Source: Semisulcospira habei
Lineage: Eukaryota > Mollusca > Gastropoda > Semisulcospiridae
Assembly: GCA_036245525.1 (NCBI GenBank)
Contig: BTPG01000002.1
Coordinates: forward strand, 168,367,625-168,431,624
Reading direction: 5' to 3'
Length of the DNA: 64,000 nucleotides
A model generated the notes under the pieces. The model saw only the letters and a program-made list of their open reading frames with translations, did no database searches and was not told the origin of the DNA. Made by a program: the position numbers and the translations under genes. Positions 34,745 to 46,208 of this stretch are shown here, piece after piece. Each line of letters opens with the position of its first letter. Within the stretch, counting starts at the first letter, position 1.

Positions 34745-35811
34745 GTTGTGGTTTTCACCTTTGGCATGAAAGTTTACCAGTTCACAAAAGACAGTCCAGA
34801 TGTGGCAACGGTTGTAGATACCAAGAAAATAAGTGACCCATTACGCAAAGGGCTATCGGTCCGAAGTCGGCCGCAGTGGCCCAGTGCACAGTCGTGCTTT
34901 GTTGCAGAGTCGTGCGCGAGTCCACTGCGGCGGACTTCGTCCCGATGGCCTTTGCTTTATAGGAAAGATTTTTAAAAGTGTATTTATTTATATCGGCATC
35001 TTATGATCAAAAAGGTCTCGGGCCCTTATCGGCCGTCTGCCTACAATTTTCTTTCTCCACGAACCATTCGCTATCATTCGCGAAGTTCTTAGACACAATA
35101 ATATACTTTGACTATCTGTCTGTCTCAGTTTTCTCTGCTGGGATTCTCTGAAACTCCCTGCGACGAGCTGGTTGTTCAGGTGTACCTCGTGCCTTCCGAG
35201 CACCCAAAGACTGATCGTGCCGATAAGAAAAACTGTGCCGATAAGAAAGAGATAGATAGGATCTTTAAGAATCAGGACTGGGAAAAGAAAATTGAAAAGG
35301 TTAGGCACACTGCATACGCATACACACTAAAGGGAATCACTCAAGGCTGGACAAACGGTTAGATTCCTTGATCCTTTCCCAAAGAAGGGACCAAGGGATC
35401 TAACTGATTTTAGTTATCCAGCGTTGAGTGATTCCCCCTGCTAAGGAAGGGGTCAAGGAATCTGAGTGTTTTCCCTTGTATTCTATATTCACCGATACTT
35501 GGCGTATTACTAATGTTCTGTAGTTCAGACTGTGTGCGATTGTGTGTCAGTGCAGTGTTTGTACATGGGCGTCCGATTGTTCGCGACATCTTTGGCAGAT
35601 GAAAGCGTTGGTACACGGTGAAAGACAGAAGGTGAGTACTACAAGGTTCTAAAAATATTTTGAAAATATAGCCGTAAACCTGAAATTAAATGAAACTTAT
35701 GTCACAGGTTCATGGAGAGAGAGCGAGTGCGTCGCTGAGTGTTTGACATTTACGTCTAAAGCATCCTGCCTGTTTCAGCAGCTGGAGGACCCGAGAAAGG
35801 CTCTTGCCTAA
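34745..35811 (+). pseudogene. SAMHD1: SAMHD1-like partial copy C (last three exons)
   Basis: Second, diverged copy of exons f (34745-34828), g (35129-35299) and h (35779-35811, stop TAA at 35809-35811). Exon f has lost four codons relative to copy A. The base pair that should be its GT donor reads AT ('AAAATAAGT', 34829), so normal splicing is impaired. Exon g has an in-frame 18-nt tandem duplication ('ADKKNC ADKK'). Exon h ends early, after 'QLEDPRKALA'. No upstream exons lie between block A and this block. It could serve as an alternative 3' end for copy A only with another donor; more likely a relic of tandem duplication. Confidence 0.82.
34858..34965. repeat. GGGCCCGCGCAC-type palindrome, variant
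   Basis: Same position relative to exon f as 27755-27852, so it was carried along by the block duplication. Confidence 0.75.
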
Positions 35812-36389
35812 ACTTAGACTGGGGACGTTAGTGGAACCCGTCCAGCAACTCGGTTCTCGGCTGCAGCCCGTGGGTCATACGTCCTCAGTTGTTGACGTTT
35901 TGAAAAAAAATATTTATCTCAACGTCAGCAATACACTCGATATTCTGTTTTAATGCCTAAGTACTTTACATGCAAAGTATGCAAAGCGTGACGTGTCATT
36001 TTAAGTTATAAGAATAAGTAGCATACTCTAATATTATTGTGTAATTTTCATTTACTCGCTGTGTATTTGCTGCCTATTTCGAGACGTTTTATCGAACTCA
36101 AGCAACTTTCTTCGTTGATATTTATTTTTCTTCTGTGATATACTGACATGTTTTAATTTGCAGCTCTGCAATAGTCAATTACTCGTTTTATGGCGTGTAC
36201 ATCCCAACAATATGACACTCAGCCGTTGTACAATCGTCTTTACGTTTCGTCTGTGATAAACAGGTTGGTTATCTTGTCAGTGCTATGTCAGTCAACCGAC
36301 AATCGTGTTGGACAGGAGCCATAAGACTGTCATGTCGAATGTTGTCGGTACAGACATACTGGATCTTGTTTGTCATCAACAACGCAACC

Positions 36390-36458
36390 TTGCTAGTCTC
36401 TGATTTTGGTGTGACCTTACGGTCGTAGGCCGCAAGGTCCGAAACCACAGACCAGCAC
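36390..36458. repeat. TGGTCTGTG hairpin
   Basis: Arms TGATTTTGGTGTGACCTTAC / GCAAGGTCCGAAACCACAGA. It is found also near 30490-30540 (one-sided) and 48558-48625. A second hairpin (TTTCTTAGAAAAGCGAGAT) follows at about 36595-36655, with partner at 48350-48415. Confidence 0.65.
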
Positions 36459-37230
36459 ATATTGCACGAGAAGATGGTAAAACTGTTAAGTGCATCGTGG
36501 AAAATGCAAGCCAGAAAATGCATCCAGCGATTTCAATCACATGAGCTACTGCATCAGCGAGGATGGTGGGAATATATATGCCGTTATATATGTCCATTTC
36601 TTAGAAAAGCGAGATTTGTATCGTATAACGATGAAAATCTCGGCTTTCTTAAGAATGGTCTGATGGTTCTTGTCTCAAACTCAGGAATTTCGATTACGGA
36701 GCTCAGCCAGACTACATCTGACAATGACAACAAGACAAAAACAAAACAAAACAAAACAAAACCTGCAATCATTTTTTTTTCAAAAGTGCAATGTAGGTAT
36801 CTACATCAAGCTATCCGCATATGCCCGTGATTGTTTTTATTTCTAACCCTTCAATCTAACCATTTAATCGGTAACTGTCATAGTATGTGCCCATACATCA
36901 TTACTTTGCCGCACTTTTCAGATGAAAAAAGTCCATTTTAATTTATTGTTTTAAATATCGATTATTGTTTATTGCAACGGACATGTATGAAATTTGTACG
37001 CCACTGTAACTCTAAATATTTGTTTTAAATTTATTCAGTGTTTATATCAGATTTTCTCTTTCTGTAGCGTTTAATTTTACACGATAACTACCACCTTCAT
37101 CGGTAATCCTTGTTTCAAGTTGTGTGTGCTCTTCTTGATTAAAAACTTAACGAGTGAATACGGCGTTGCTGCTTTTCTTTTTTCAAACCCATTTAGCCCC
37201 AGGGCCAGTTTTCGGAGGTGTGGCCTGACT

Positions 37231-37335
37231 ATATACCAGTTGCAGGAGATGGATCGACTATGATATTCAAGGGTAGTGCCAGATTAGCTTGGCGCCATCA
37301 GGCGCCAAGCTAATCTGACACTACCCTTGAAGTGA
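37231..37335. repeat. AGCTTGGCGCC palindrome
   Basis: Complete copy in the flank of block C; partner of 31838-31920 and 47697-47796. Confidence 0.8.
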
Positions 37336-37717
37336 GCCACAGATGCAGGTCTCAAGGGGTTAATGGGTTAAGAAAAGTTTAACTCATTCGTGGCTCGCCG
37401 CGTTCGAATACGCGGATTTGTTGCTGAATATCTGCATACGGCGAGCCGCTAATGCCCTATACACCGTTTTCCAAGCCGGCGAGTTGTAGGGTCACCTACA
37501 TTAAACCTACACTGCAGTTAAGGAAAGAGGGCGGGCATGATAATCAGAGGGTGGTGCCAGATTAGCTTGACGATTGGAAGCTACGAGCGTTTCTCGCGGC
37601 ACCAGTGAACTGTCGCGATCAGTCCCTATCTTGTCGCGTTTCAGGCTCGATTGGCCGGGTTAAAAGGCGAATTTTGCTGACAGGAAGCAAGCGGATGGCG
37701 GGCCATTCAGTAGCTCG

Positions 37718-37860
37718 TTAACCCGCTCACTGCCGACAAAATATGAACATGATCAACTGCAAAGCACATAGATCCTCACTATGAACTCCCGCGACTGCGC
37801 GGGGGGAGGGGGGGGGGACTCATGATCTATGTCTCTTGCTTAGATGGTTTTGGCTTTTGG
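37718..37860. repeat. CATAGATCCTCA foldback
   Basis: Arms CATAGATCCTCACTATGA / CTCATGATCTATGTC around a G-run; it lies by 'AACCCGCTCACTGCCGAC'. This is the empty site of the LINE inserted in arm 2 at 46209-47090. Confidence 0.75.
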
Positions 37861-38562
37861 TCGTAAGTTTTCGTAACTTCACTTTGTGTGGACAATAAAC
37901 TATCTGTGGCAGAGTTCGTAGAGAGTTAATAATAATAATAATAATGACAAATGGACAGCTTGTCCTAAAAATAGCTGCAAGCGTTTTACATATCAAGGAA
38001 GGGGGGGGGGATGTGTGGGGTCATAAAGCCAGAGAAATTGGTTGCTACGAGACAAAGTTCTACGATACAATCGCACACACGCACGCACACACACGAGGTA
38101 CCTAATCATGCGAGGCCTTTAAACTCTTAGGCCCATTCGTTGTACTTTCTTAAAGGCAATCGTATCTTTTAGTTGACACTAGGCCGTGGCTATAGCGGGG
38201 TTACTGTTAAAAAACGATGGCGTGGCGGGTCAGTTCTGGAGTGTTACACCGGTGCGTTGAATAAATCAAATCACTACGCCAGAAGTGGTGTTTTTAAAAA
38301 CGGCTTTATTCATCGTGAAAGCCCCCATCCTACTCCGTCCAAGTAACACGGATGCAAAATGACAAGAGGAATAGACAAACCATAACCAGTCAGTTGCATT
38401 TGCAAGGGTCAAGAGCATCTGTGCCTGTCACAGCTGGTCGTGTGGTGTTTACATTGCGCTGGGGTGAAGACCTTAAAAAAGGTACACTTATAGTTTAAAC
38501 TCATTCAGCCCTGACGGCCGTATGTCCCAAATTTTGGACGTGTCATCTAATGACTGCACCAG

Positions 38563-38676
38563 TCGCAGGAGATGGATCGACCATGATAATTCAAGGGCAG
38601 TGCCAGATTAGCTTGGCGCCAGGCTAATCTGGCACTACCCTTGAATTATCATGGTCGACCCATCTCCTGCTGTAGT
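38563..38676. repeat. AGCTTGGCGCC palindrome, tight hairpin
   Basis: Very short loop: GATTAGCTTGGCGCCAGG then CTAATCTGGC, with outer arms GATGGATCGACCATGATAAT and complement. Long arms make a strong hairpin of about 110 bp. Confidence 0.85.
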
Positions 38677-38698
38677 GCGTCAGGGCTGAATGGGTTAA

Positions 38699-38944
38699 AA
38701 CATGTCCGAACATGTCTACCACCGATGTGAGCAGAACCAGGAAAAGCGGGAATTCAATACATGTACGCTGCCTGTTGTAAAACAAGTCCGAACATGTCTA
38801 CCACCGATGTGAGCAGAACCAGGGAAAGCGGGAATTCAATACATGTACGCTGCCTGTTGTAAAACAAGTCCGAACATGTCTACCACCGATGTGAGCAGAA
38901 TCATGGAAAGCGGAAATTCAATACATGTACGCTGCCTGCTGTCG
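38699..38944. repeat. 82-bp tandem triplet
   Basis: Three consecutive copies of a unit containing CCGAACATGTCTACCACCG, starting with period 82 (38706, 38788, 38870). Copies are nearly identical and I do not see them in arm 2. Confidence 0.9.
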
Positions 38945-39633
38945 TAGATGTACTTTGACCGGGAACCGGTGAGCAACTTGTCCGCGGCAAGATGTCGGCC
39001 GCAGTCTGCCTGTGCACTGTGTGTGGACCAATTGGCCACAGGAACCGTTGCTTACTGGTTATCAAAAGTACTACGCGTACGCCTGCTGGTGCACTAAACA
39101 CTCATGCACGCGCAGTCAAAAGACTTGATTTCCTTTGGTCCCTATAACGATATGGAGCAAGATATCGATTACAGTCACTGATACACAATACAACACACAT
39201 TTTCAGTATGAAATCGCTACAATCAGTGTCACACACATATGCACGCACCCCGCACGCACGCACACACACACACAGACACGCACACACATACGCACACACG
39301 CACGCACACACCAACTCAGACACTTAAACATACAGAGAGAGAGAGAGATACACACATACACACAAACAAACTCAAACATTATCCCCACTCTACCCCCCCC
39401 CTTTCCACCCACCAACATACACACACACAAAGGTATGATTTCTGTATTTGTTTCAAGTCGGTAAAAAATATATTCCACTTGTCCTCGGGGCCCTTTTGAT
39501 ACTCACCGCGGGATCTGCAATAGGGCTCGGGTAGCTGACGTCATCACGCTAGTTGTGGCGGCCATATTGAGAGGATACGCGACTCATGCGCTCATTATGC
39601 AGCCACCGGTAATCATGTTACAGTGTTAACCCC

Positions 39634-39832
39634 TTCACTGCCATGGACGTAGATTATGTCTCTAGCATATTTACATTCAGCGTCAAGAGCCCAAATCATC
39701 CTAGGGATACGAAGTGGTGTCAGCAAGAGGCATAGATTCTCATGAGCCCCCGCAACTGCGGGGGCTCATGAGGATCTATGTCTCTTGCAGTTGGATTGTG
39801 CACACTTTTTCTTGACAGTGAAAGGGTTAGCT
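39634..39832. repeat. large foldback with TTAACCCCTTCACTGCC ends
   Basis: Outer arms AACCCCTTCACTGCC / GACAGTGAAAGGGTTAG; central hairpin TCTCATGAGCCCCCGC / GCGGGGGCTCATGAGGA. Partner in arm 2: 44215-44420. A relative lies at 43575-43845. Confidence 0.85.
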
Positions 39833-39844
39833 GTAAACACTTAG

Positions 39845-40010
39845 TTTGAGCATACAGACCAGTCATTAGCGTGCACGCACATGCACCCGGCCATTACTGA
39901 TAGTTGTGCACCTAGTGTTTGTGTAGCTGTCAGCGGTGTAACACGCCAGTATTTTCTGATCGAACTGGGGTCACTTTGGCGTTGCAAATATGCAAGTTTC
40001 CACGACAAAT
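39845..40010. repeat. inner end of arm 1; repeated again at 40500-40670
   Basis: This 165-bp stretch (landmark CTGTCAGCGGTGTAACACG) matches 44030-44215 in reverse and recurs in direct orientation at 40500-40670. It is the last sequence shared by the arms. Because it is itself repeated, the exact inner boundary is uncertain. Confidence 0.75.
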
Positions 40011-40254
40011 TGACCCCGAATCGATCTAGCATATCAGTTTGACTAACTAAAGTCACCCCGGGTCTATTAGCGTAGCAATTGTTCTGAAATAGTGACTGTC
40101 ATAAAGGTCATTCAGGCGCGTAGATGTCCCAGCCTGTGGTTTTACAAACACAGGGTGCAGTGAGCCTAATACATGCGCGCACATTAATATTTTGGTGTCC
40201 ACCCAACTGATTGTTAGTCTGCATAGGAGACCTAGGGCTGCAGTGTGTGACGCT

Positions 40255-40500
40255 ATTAATTAATTGATTAGTATGGGGTTTTATTTCGCGGCTGTGGAGT
40301 GAAAAATGGACGGCCCTAGCTGACATATTATGGGGAACAACAACTATTGCCTATACAATAAGACCTGAACACTGATCAATTCAGACGCGCTGCAGCTGTG
40401 CCATTTTACTTCACCAGGACCTTTCAACGGACATGCTACTGAAAACCACTTTTACGTAGAAGCTCCCACACACTGTATTTCCTGGACTACACTTAGGTTT
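40255..40500 (-). repeat. headless SINE body
   Basis: Shares 'AATGGACGGCC', 'ACCTGAACACTGATCAATTC' and 'TTTCAACGGACATGCTA' with the complete SINE at 48953-49276, but lacks the tRNA-like head. Confidence 0.7.
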
Positions 40501-40744
40501 CAGCTTTCAGACCAGTCACTGGCGTGTATGCACATGCACCCGATCAATAATATGCACGTATTGCTTGTGTAGCTGACAGCGGTGTAACACGGCAAAATTT
40601 TCCCTACGCTGAATAGACCAGAGGTCACATTGCCGTAGCAAATGTACACGTTTCCACGACAGCGTGACCCCGGCTAGGTCTAGCGTAGCATTTTGTTGCA
40701 TCTATTTAATCCCTGGGCCGGATGTAGCAAACTTTGGGGGTGTC

Positions 40745-40868
40745 ACCTAATAAATATGTAAAGGTTGCGGGAGATGAATCGACCATGATAATTCAAGGGT
40801 AGTGCCAGATTAGTTTGGCGCCAAGCCAATCTGATACTACCCTTGAATTCATGGTCGATCTAACTCCT
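40745..40868. repeat. AGCTTGGCGCC palindrome in the centre
   Basis: GATTAGTTTGGCGCCAAGCC hairpin with outer AATCGACCATGATAATTCAA arms. Confidence 0.8.
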
Positions 40869-40904
40869 GCTGCAGTGAGTTTGGGCTATAATGGTTAAGC
40901 AATA

Positions 40905-41155
40905 TGACCCTGGGTCTGTCAGTGTAGAGTCTAACCAAGGTGACCCCGGGTCTATTAGTGGAGCAGTTTGTTAACCGAAGTGATCCCAGCTCTATTAGCG
41001 GAGCAGTTTGTCTATAACCAAAGTGACCCCGGCTCTATTAGCGGAGCAGTTTGTCTAACCAAAGTGACCCCGGCTCTATTAGTGGAACAGTTTGTCTAAC
41101 CAAAGTGACCCCTGGCCTATTAGTGGAGCAGTTTGCCAAACCAAAGTGACCGCGC
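40905..41155. repeat. minisatellite of about 40 bp, six units
   Basis: Units contain AAAGTGACCCCGGCTCTATT and 'GGAGCAGTTTGTCTAACC'. Single related pieces lie at about 40045-40080 and 40655-40690. From 41160 to 42755 no gene is identified. Confidence 0.88.
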
Positions 41156-42756
41156 GCGGGTCGATCTGTCTTTAGGGGTCCTTCTGGCTGGTTACACCGG
41201 CCCTACTCTAGTCTTTAAAACACGGGCTAAAGTCTTTGGGAGATTATTCTGCAACGCGCGACGCTAGTCATACTGAGCCTGAGGCATCGAGTGACTTCAA
41301 GATTTTAACAGGTAAAGTGCACTTCTCTATTATCTCTCATTAATATGGTCAATCTGAGGACAAGGTTACGACAAAAGAAAGTTTCAAATTGATTGGAACG
41401 CATATCGCAATGAATCTATAAAGAAAAAAAAACTTCAAAACAACTTCTTTCAATTATTTGAAGCGTTATGCGTGTTCCAAGAATAGGTTTACTCTTAAGT
41501 CTACTACTCTTAGTAATAGACTTACTGGTTTACGTGCTGTGCTGGTTGAAAAGAGATAACAAGATGGGCTGTGGGCGTGTATCCACATACTATACTGATT
41601 TTACAATTATTTCATGAAACGGCGATGTACGAAATATAGTGATATTAACGAATTATAGTAGAATAAATCATCCCAGTACATATAGTGAATAGTGTGACCT
41701 GCCCACAGAACTAGGAATGCATACTAAAGACATTTAGAACAGGCTAGCTGAAAACGCAGATCTTGGCTGTTCAATTGTTGGTGCAGAAAGCATTACCAGA
41801 ATGATGACACTACTAAACAAAATGTCATTTCGACCCCTGCATGTTGATTTTTAAACAGTCTCAGTGCTAATGACCGTAAACGAGTTTGAAGAATAAATGT
41901 TATGGCATGAGGCTGCATTTAGTGTGACGGTGTATAATCAAAACCCGCGAGCGCAGATTTTCAGTTTGACTGTTCGATGAAAAAATGGCTAAGTCTGTTA
42001 GTAACCCTTCAAACATGCACTTGGTTTTAAGGATGCAGACAAGAGAGACTATCTTGTCAAAACACAAAAATACGAATGCATACTTACGTACTTTCAATAA
42101 TAATAAGGAATGTTATGAGAGCTTGGGCAGGGTAGGCATTGTGTCTAGCGAAGGGCTTGGACCGTGGGGAACGTAAAGAAGTCATTCCTAAAGCATTTCA
42201 TGGATTTGAAATCACAGTGCATGTTAAATAAATACTGTTTATGAAAAATCATTCGGGTATTAATGAGTATACTGGTTTTTTTTCTTGTTAAAAGACTCAG
42301 CTGTTTCAAAACTAATCCCAAATGATCCAATTGATCCCTGATGATTTTTTTTTTTTTTTTGTCGTGGCCCTGCCTCTAATATTGCACAGCATGTGAAACT
42401 CTTTCACTGTACCAAATTTGATGCCTGTAACACGAGATGAACAATTCTGAAACATATCCGCTCTACTACTACGGAGGGTCACAGTGGAGAGAGATGGATT
42501 AGAGATACGGCCGTCGGCCCGATGGCCTTTGCGCACTGGGAACCCGCCAGTCTCCGCAGTAGTCACTTCGATTTTCGTCTCTGCTGTTATCGCCATTGCA
42601 ATAATCTATTATGTTAATGAATGCTGTCACAGGTAAAGGTTTACCGGTCAAAACTACTGGTTTTCAATAATAATATATGATCATTTCCCTTTGCAAATAT
42701 TATTTGCAAATGGAAATGATCGTATACTGACGAGCAATTAAAACACAAAATGTCAC

Positions 42757-43135
42757 CGGTCTCCGTAGCGCAGTGGTTAGCGTGACGGACTGGCGGCCGG
42801 GAGATCCGGGTTCGAATCCCAGCCGAGTCCAGCGGGATTTTTCCTACCTGGGAAAAAAAAAAAAAGCCGCTGTTCCAGGTTTCTGATCCCTCAAGTCTCC
42901 GTCTCATGGTGACCTCATTCCAGTCCTCCAGGAGCCCTAGGTGCGCGGTTGTCTTCGGCCAGACCTGTTGCTGTGCGTGGAAGGACTCGCTACCTCTTGG
43001 GGAAGCTCCCACTCGTCGACTCCGCGACTAGCAATGTCGTAAGTAGGAGAATAGTATGTGTGGTCACCTGAAGGCTACACTGAACACCACCGAAGTGCGG
43101 AGTTTCCTCCGGAGGGAGTCCCCTACTACCTGACA
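42757..43135 (+). mobile_element. tRNA-derived SINE
   Basis: Head with A-box TAGCGCAGTGG (42766-42776) and B-box GGTTCGAATCC (42809-42819), and mismatched acceptor ends, so not a working tRNA gene. A conserved body follows ('TCTCATGGTGACCTCATTCC' at about 42901), ending with 'GTGCGGAGTTTCCTCCGGAG'. Relatives are at 5250-5860 and 63430-63999. Confidence 0.88.
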
Positions 43136-43574
43136 TATATATAGAGCGGCAGGGCCGGGAGTCTGGCTGGAACAACCAGCGGGCCTCGGTGAGCACACTG
43201 GGGTTGACGGGGATGAGCGGCGTGAGAGGAAGACTTCTGAGGTCGACAAAGAAAACTTGGAGTAGCAAAAAAGCCAAAACAACAACAACAACAACAACAA
43301 CAAAAACAACACACGCACACACACAAAATGTCGCATTTCCTTTTGCTCGTCAGTATAAAAAGCGGACCACATTATCTGTAATAAGAAAAAGGACGTTGAT
43401 GTTAAGCTTACTTTGGAGGAATATAAAACAACTAGATTGTCTGTGGTCGTGTCTCAATCGTGACATTTCTACCTTTATCAATATTTTGATTGGAAATAGC
43501 CTAAGCGCATTTCAGAAACACAGTTTGTCACAGCTGGCCGTGACCTGATATATCGATCGTTATAGATGCGGGCT

Positions 43575-43845
43575 TAACCCCTTCACTGCCAGTGGTCGCA
43601 GATTATGTTTTAAAAATCTGTATTTTTTGTCAGAAGCGGGATTAAGCGTCACTACATAATTTATTTAACGGCAAAGAGCCCCAGCCGTCAAAGGAACATG
43701 GATACAAAGTGGTGTCAGCAAGACGCACAGATCCTCATAAGCCCCAACAACTGCGTGGGGCAATGACGATCTATGTTTCGTTGGAGTGTGCAGTGAAAGT
43801 TTTGGTTCCCTCGAAAAGACCGCTACCGTCAGTAAGACGGTTAAT
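43575..43845. repeat. degraded foldback, 'AACCCCTTCACTGCC' family
   Basis: Starts TTAACCCCTTCACTGCCAG and has the central AGATCCTCATAAGCCCC hairpin. Confidence 0.65.
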
Positions 43846-43990
43846 GCCTTCACGTCAATCCGTCATACGTCATGTTTTGAAATGATTGTAAACTCAACGG
43901 CACAAAAAAAAGAAAAAGAAAAAAAAAAAGGTTATTTCAAATACGGGGCACCTAACAGGGTTTGAATAAAATTTGACTCGATCTGGTTCA

Positions 43991-44000
43991 NNNNNNNNNN
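43991..44000. other. assembly gap (10 N)
   Basis: Run of ten N. It lies about 30 bases before sequence that pairs with arm 1 begins, so the junction between spacer and arm 2 is not continuous sequence. Confidence 1.
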
Positions 44001-44214
44001 GCCTTGTGTCACGTGTGAGGAGTTGCAACTGAGTGAAGTTTCGTGGACACTTGTATTTTCCCTACGCTAAAGTGATCACAGTTCGATCAGAAAATTCTGG
44101 CGTGTTACACAGCTGACAGCTACACAAACACTAGGTGCACAACGATCAGTAATGGCCGGGTGCATGTGCGTGCACGCTAATGACTGGTCTGTATGCTCAA
44201 ACTGAGTGTTCACA

Positions 44215-44420
44215 ATTAACCCCTTCACTGTCAAGAAAAAGTGTTCACAATCCAACTGCAAGAGCCATAGATCCTCATGAGCCCCCGCAGTTGCGGGGGC
44301 TCATAAGAATCTATGCCTCTTGCTGACACCACGTCGTATCCCTAGGATGATTTGGGCTCTTGACGCTGAATGTAAATATGCTAGAGACATTATCTACGTC
44401 CATGGCAGTGAAGGGGTTAA
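44215..44420. repeat. large foldback, partner of 39634-39832
   Basis: Outer arms TTAACCCCTTCACTGTC / GGCAGTGAAGGGGTTAAC and central ATGAGCCCCCGCAG / GCGGGGGCTCATA hairpin. From 44421 to 46080 the sequence pairs with 38000-39630 in part and shows no gene; short (GT)n at 45596-45645. Confidence 0.85.
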
Positions 44421-45687
44421 CACTGTAACATGATTACCGGTGGCTGCATAAAGAGCGTACAGGCACTACGTAGGTAATGACCCTGACTCTAATGCGAGTA
44501 GACTGAGGTTATCTCTCTTGAGAGCTGTACTCAGTTTCTGTCATTTGTATAGTGTCCTTGACAAACGAGTCCCTCCACCTTCAAAGACAGTACTGTCGTT
44601 GCTCATAGTCATACACGTAAGTCTGTATTTGGCGGGAGACGTGATACATATAATTGACACAGAGCATATAACATACAGAGCATGTAACAACATGTACAGA
44701 AATGTATTTGAAGTCACTTCAACTGCAATGCGAAGTGTCATAATGTTGTATTGCAGATCCCGCGGTGAGTATCAAAAGGGCCCCGAGGACAAGTGGAATA
44801 TAATTGTTCTTGAAACAAATACAGAAGTCATACCTTTTTGTGTGTGTATGTTGGTGGGGGGTGGGGGGGGGTGATGTTTGAGTTTGTATGTGTGTGTGCG
44901 TGTGTGTCTTCTGTGTGTGTGTGTTTACAGGAAACTCCACTACTCCACACAATAATGACAAATGCGCAGGCGTTATATTCGTGCAATCAGAATTTTAAAA
45001 TCTCCAGGCATTAGAAAAATATCATTTGCAGAACTTTAAACAGTTTTATTTGAAGCGTAATGTATGTACCTTCTGAAGCACCATGGCATGTATACCCATT
45101 TATACCCATTTATACCATGTTCCAAGAAGTCGGGTTTACGTGGTGGACGGAGGATCTGCACTGCAGTTTCAGCGACAGGTTTCAGGTTTTTTAAGCAAAC
45201 AAGGAGTGCATCCTTCCAAGTCTCATCTGCAAAAGGCCTTTATTCTCTACAGCAGTCACGGGGGCTCATGAGGATCACCCCTCTTCCTGGCATAGATCGG
45301 ATCACGTCGGACCGACGGCCTATTGCGCATTGGAGTATTATCATGTATGCTCCTCAATCGCAAACAAGTCACTGAGTTTAACTCATACAAAGCCCCGCTT
45401 CAGTAGCTGCGAATGTGTCGTGTGCCGGAGGTAACGCTATACGACACTTCCGCAACTGTTGATGCGGGGCTCCTCGATTGAGTCGAAAGTGCAGCCAAAC
45501 TAAAAGATAAGATTGCCTTTAAAAATTAAGAAAGTACAATGAATGCGCCAAATGGTTTAAAGGCCTTAGGCTACATGAGTATGTACCTCGGTCGGTGTGT
45601 GTGTGTGTGTGTGCGTGCGTGCGTGCGCGCGCGTGTGTGTGTGATATGATGTGATTGCATCGTAGAACTCTGTCTCGTAGCAACCTG

Positions 45688-45728
<41 letters not shown>

Positions 45729-46208
45729 TGAGATCAGCGGGGAAAGAAGACCCTGTTGAGCTTGTCACGCAGTCACGCTTGTCACGCAGTCACGCTTGTC
45801 ACGAAGTCCACAACCACATGGACCCCCATGGCATCATCATATAATCACCCTCATCATCATCATGCAAAATGAACCCCCCCATCCTTCCCTCCTCTCCCCC
45901 CTCCGCCACCCCCTCTCCTTGATTTGTAAAACGCTTAGAGCTGTTTTTTAGGATACGCTCTCTATAAATAGTCATTATTAATATTATTATTATTAACTCA
46001 CTCTACCACACAAACAGTTTACCGATATGTTCCACAGAAACAGAAGTTAAGTCTTAGGAGAACTTACGGCCAAAACCGTCTAAGCAAGAGGCATAGATCC
46101 TCATGACCCCCCCCCCCCCCCACCCCCCGCAGACGCGGTGCTTCGTGAGGATCTATGTCTCTTGCAGTTGATCGCGCATGGTCACTTTTTGTCGGCTGTG
46201 AGCGGGTT

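Noticed and set aside
38563..40868. CRISPR-like array of palindromic repeats
   Set aside because: The repeats are foldback elements at irregular distances, without uniform spacers or cas genes.
42312..42596. 94-codon - strand ORF near the centre
   Set aside because: No recognisable domain; the Lys run comes from a poly-T stretch, and it has no counterpart elsewhere in the window.
42758..42830. Possible functional tRNA gene
   Set aside because: A- and B-boxes are good, but the acceptor stem pairs poorly and a SINE body follows, as in two other copies.
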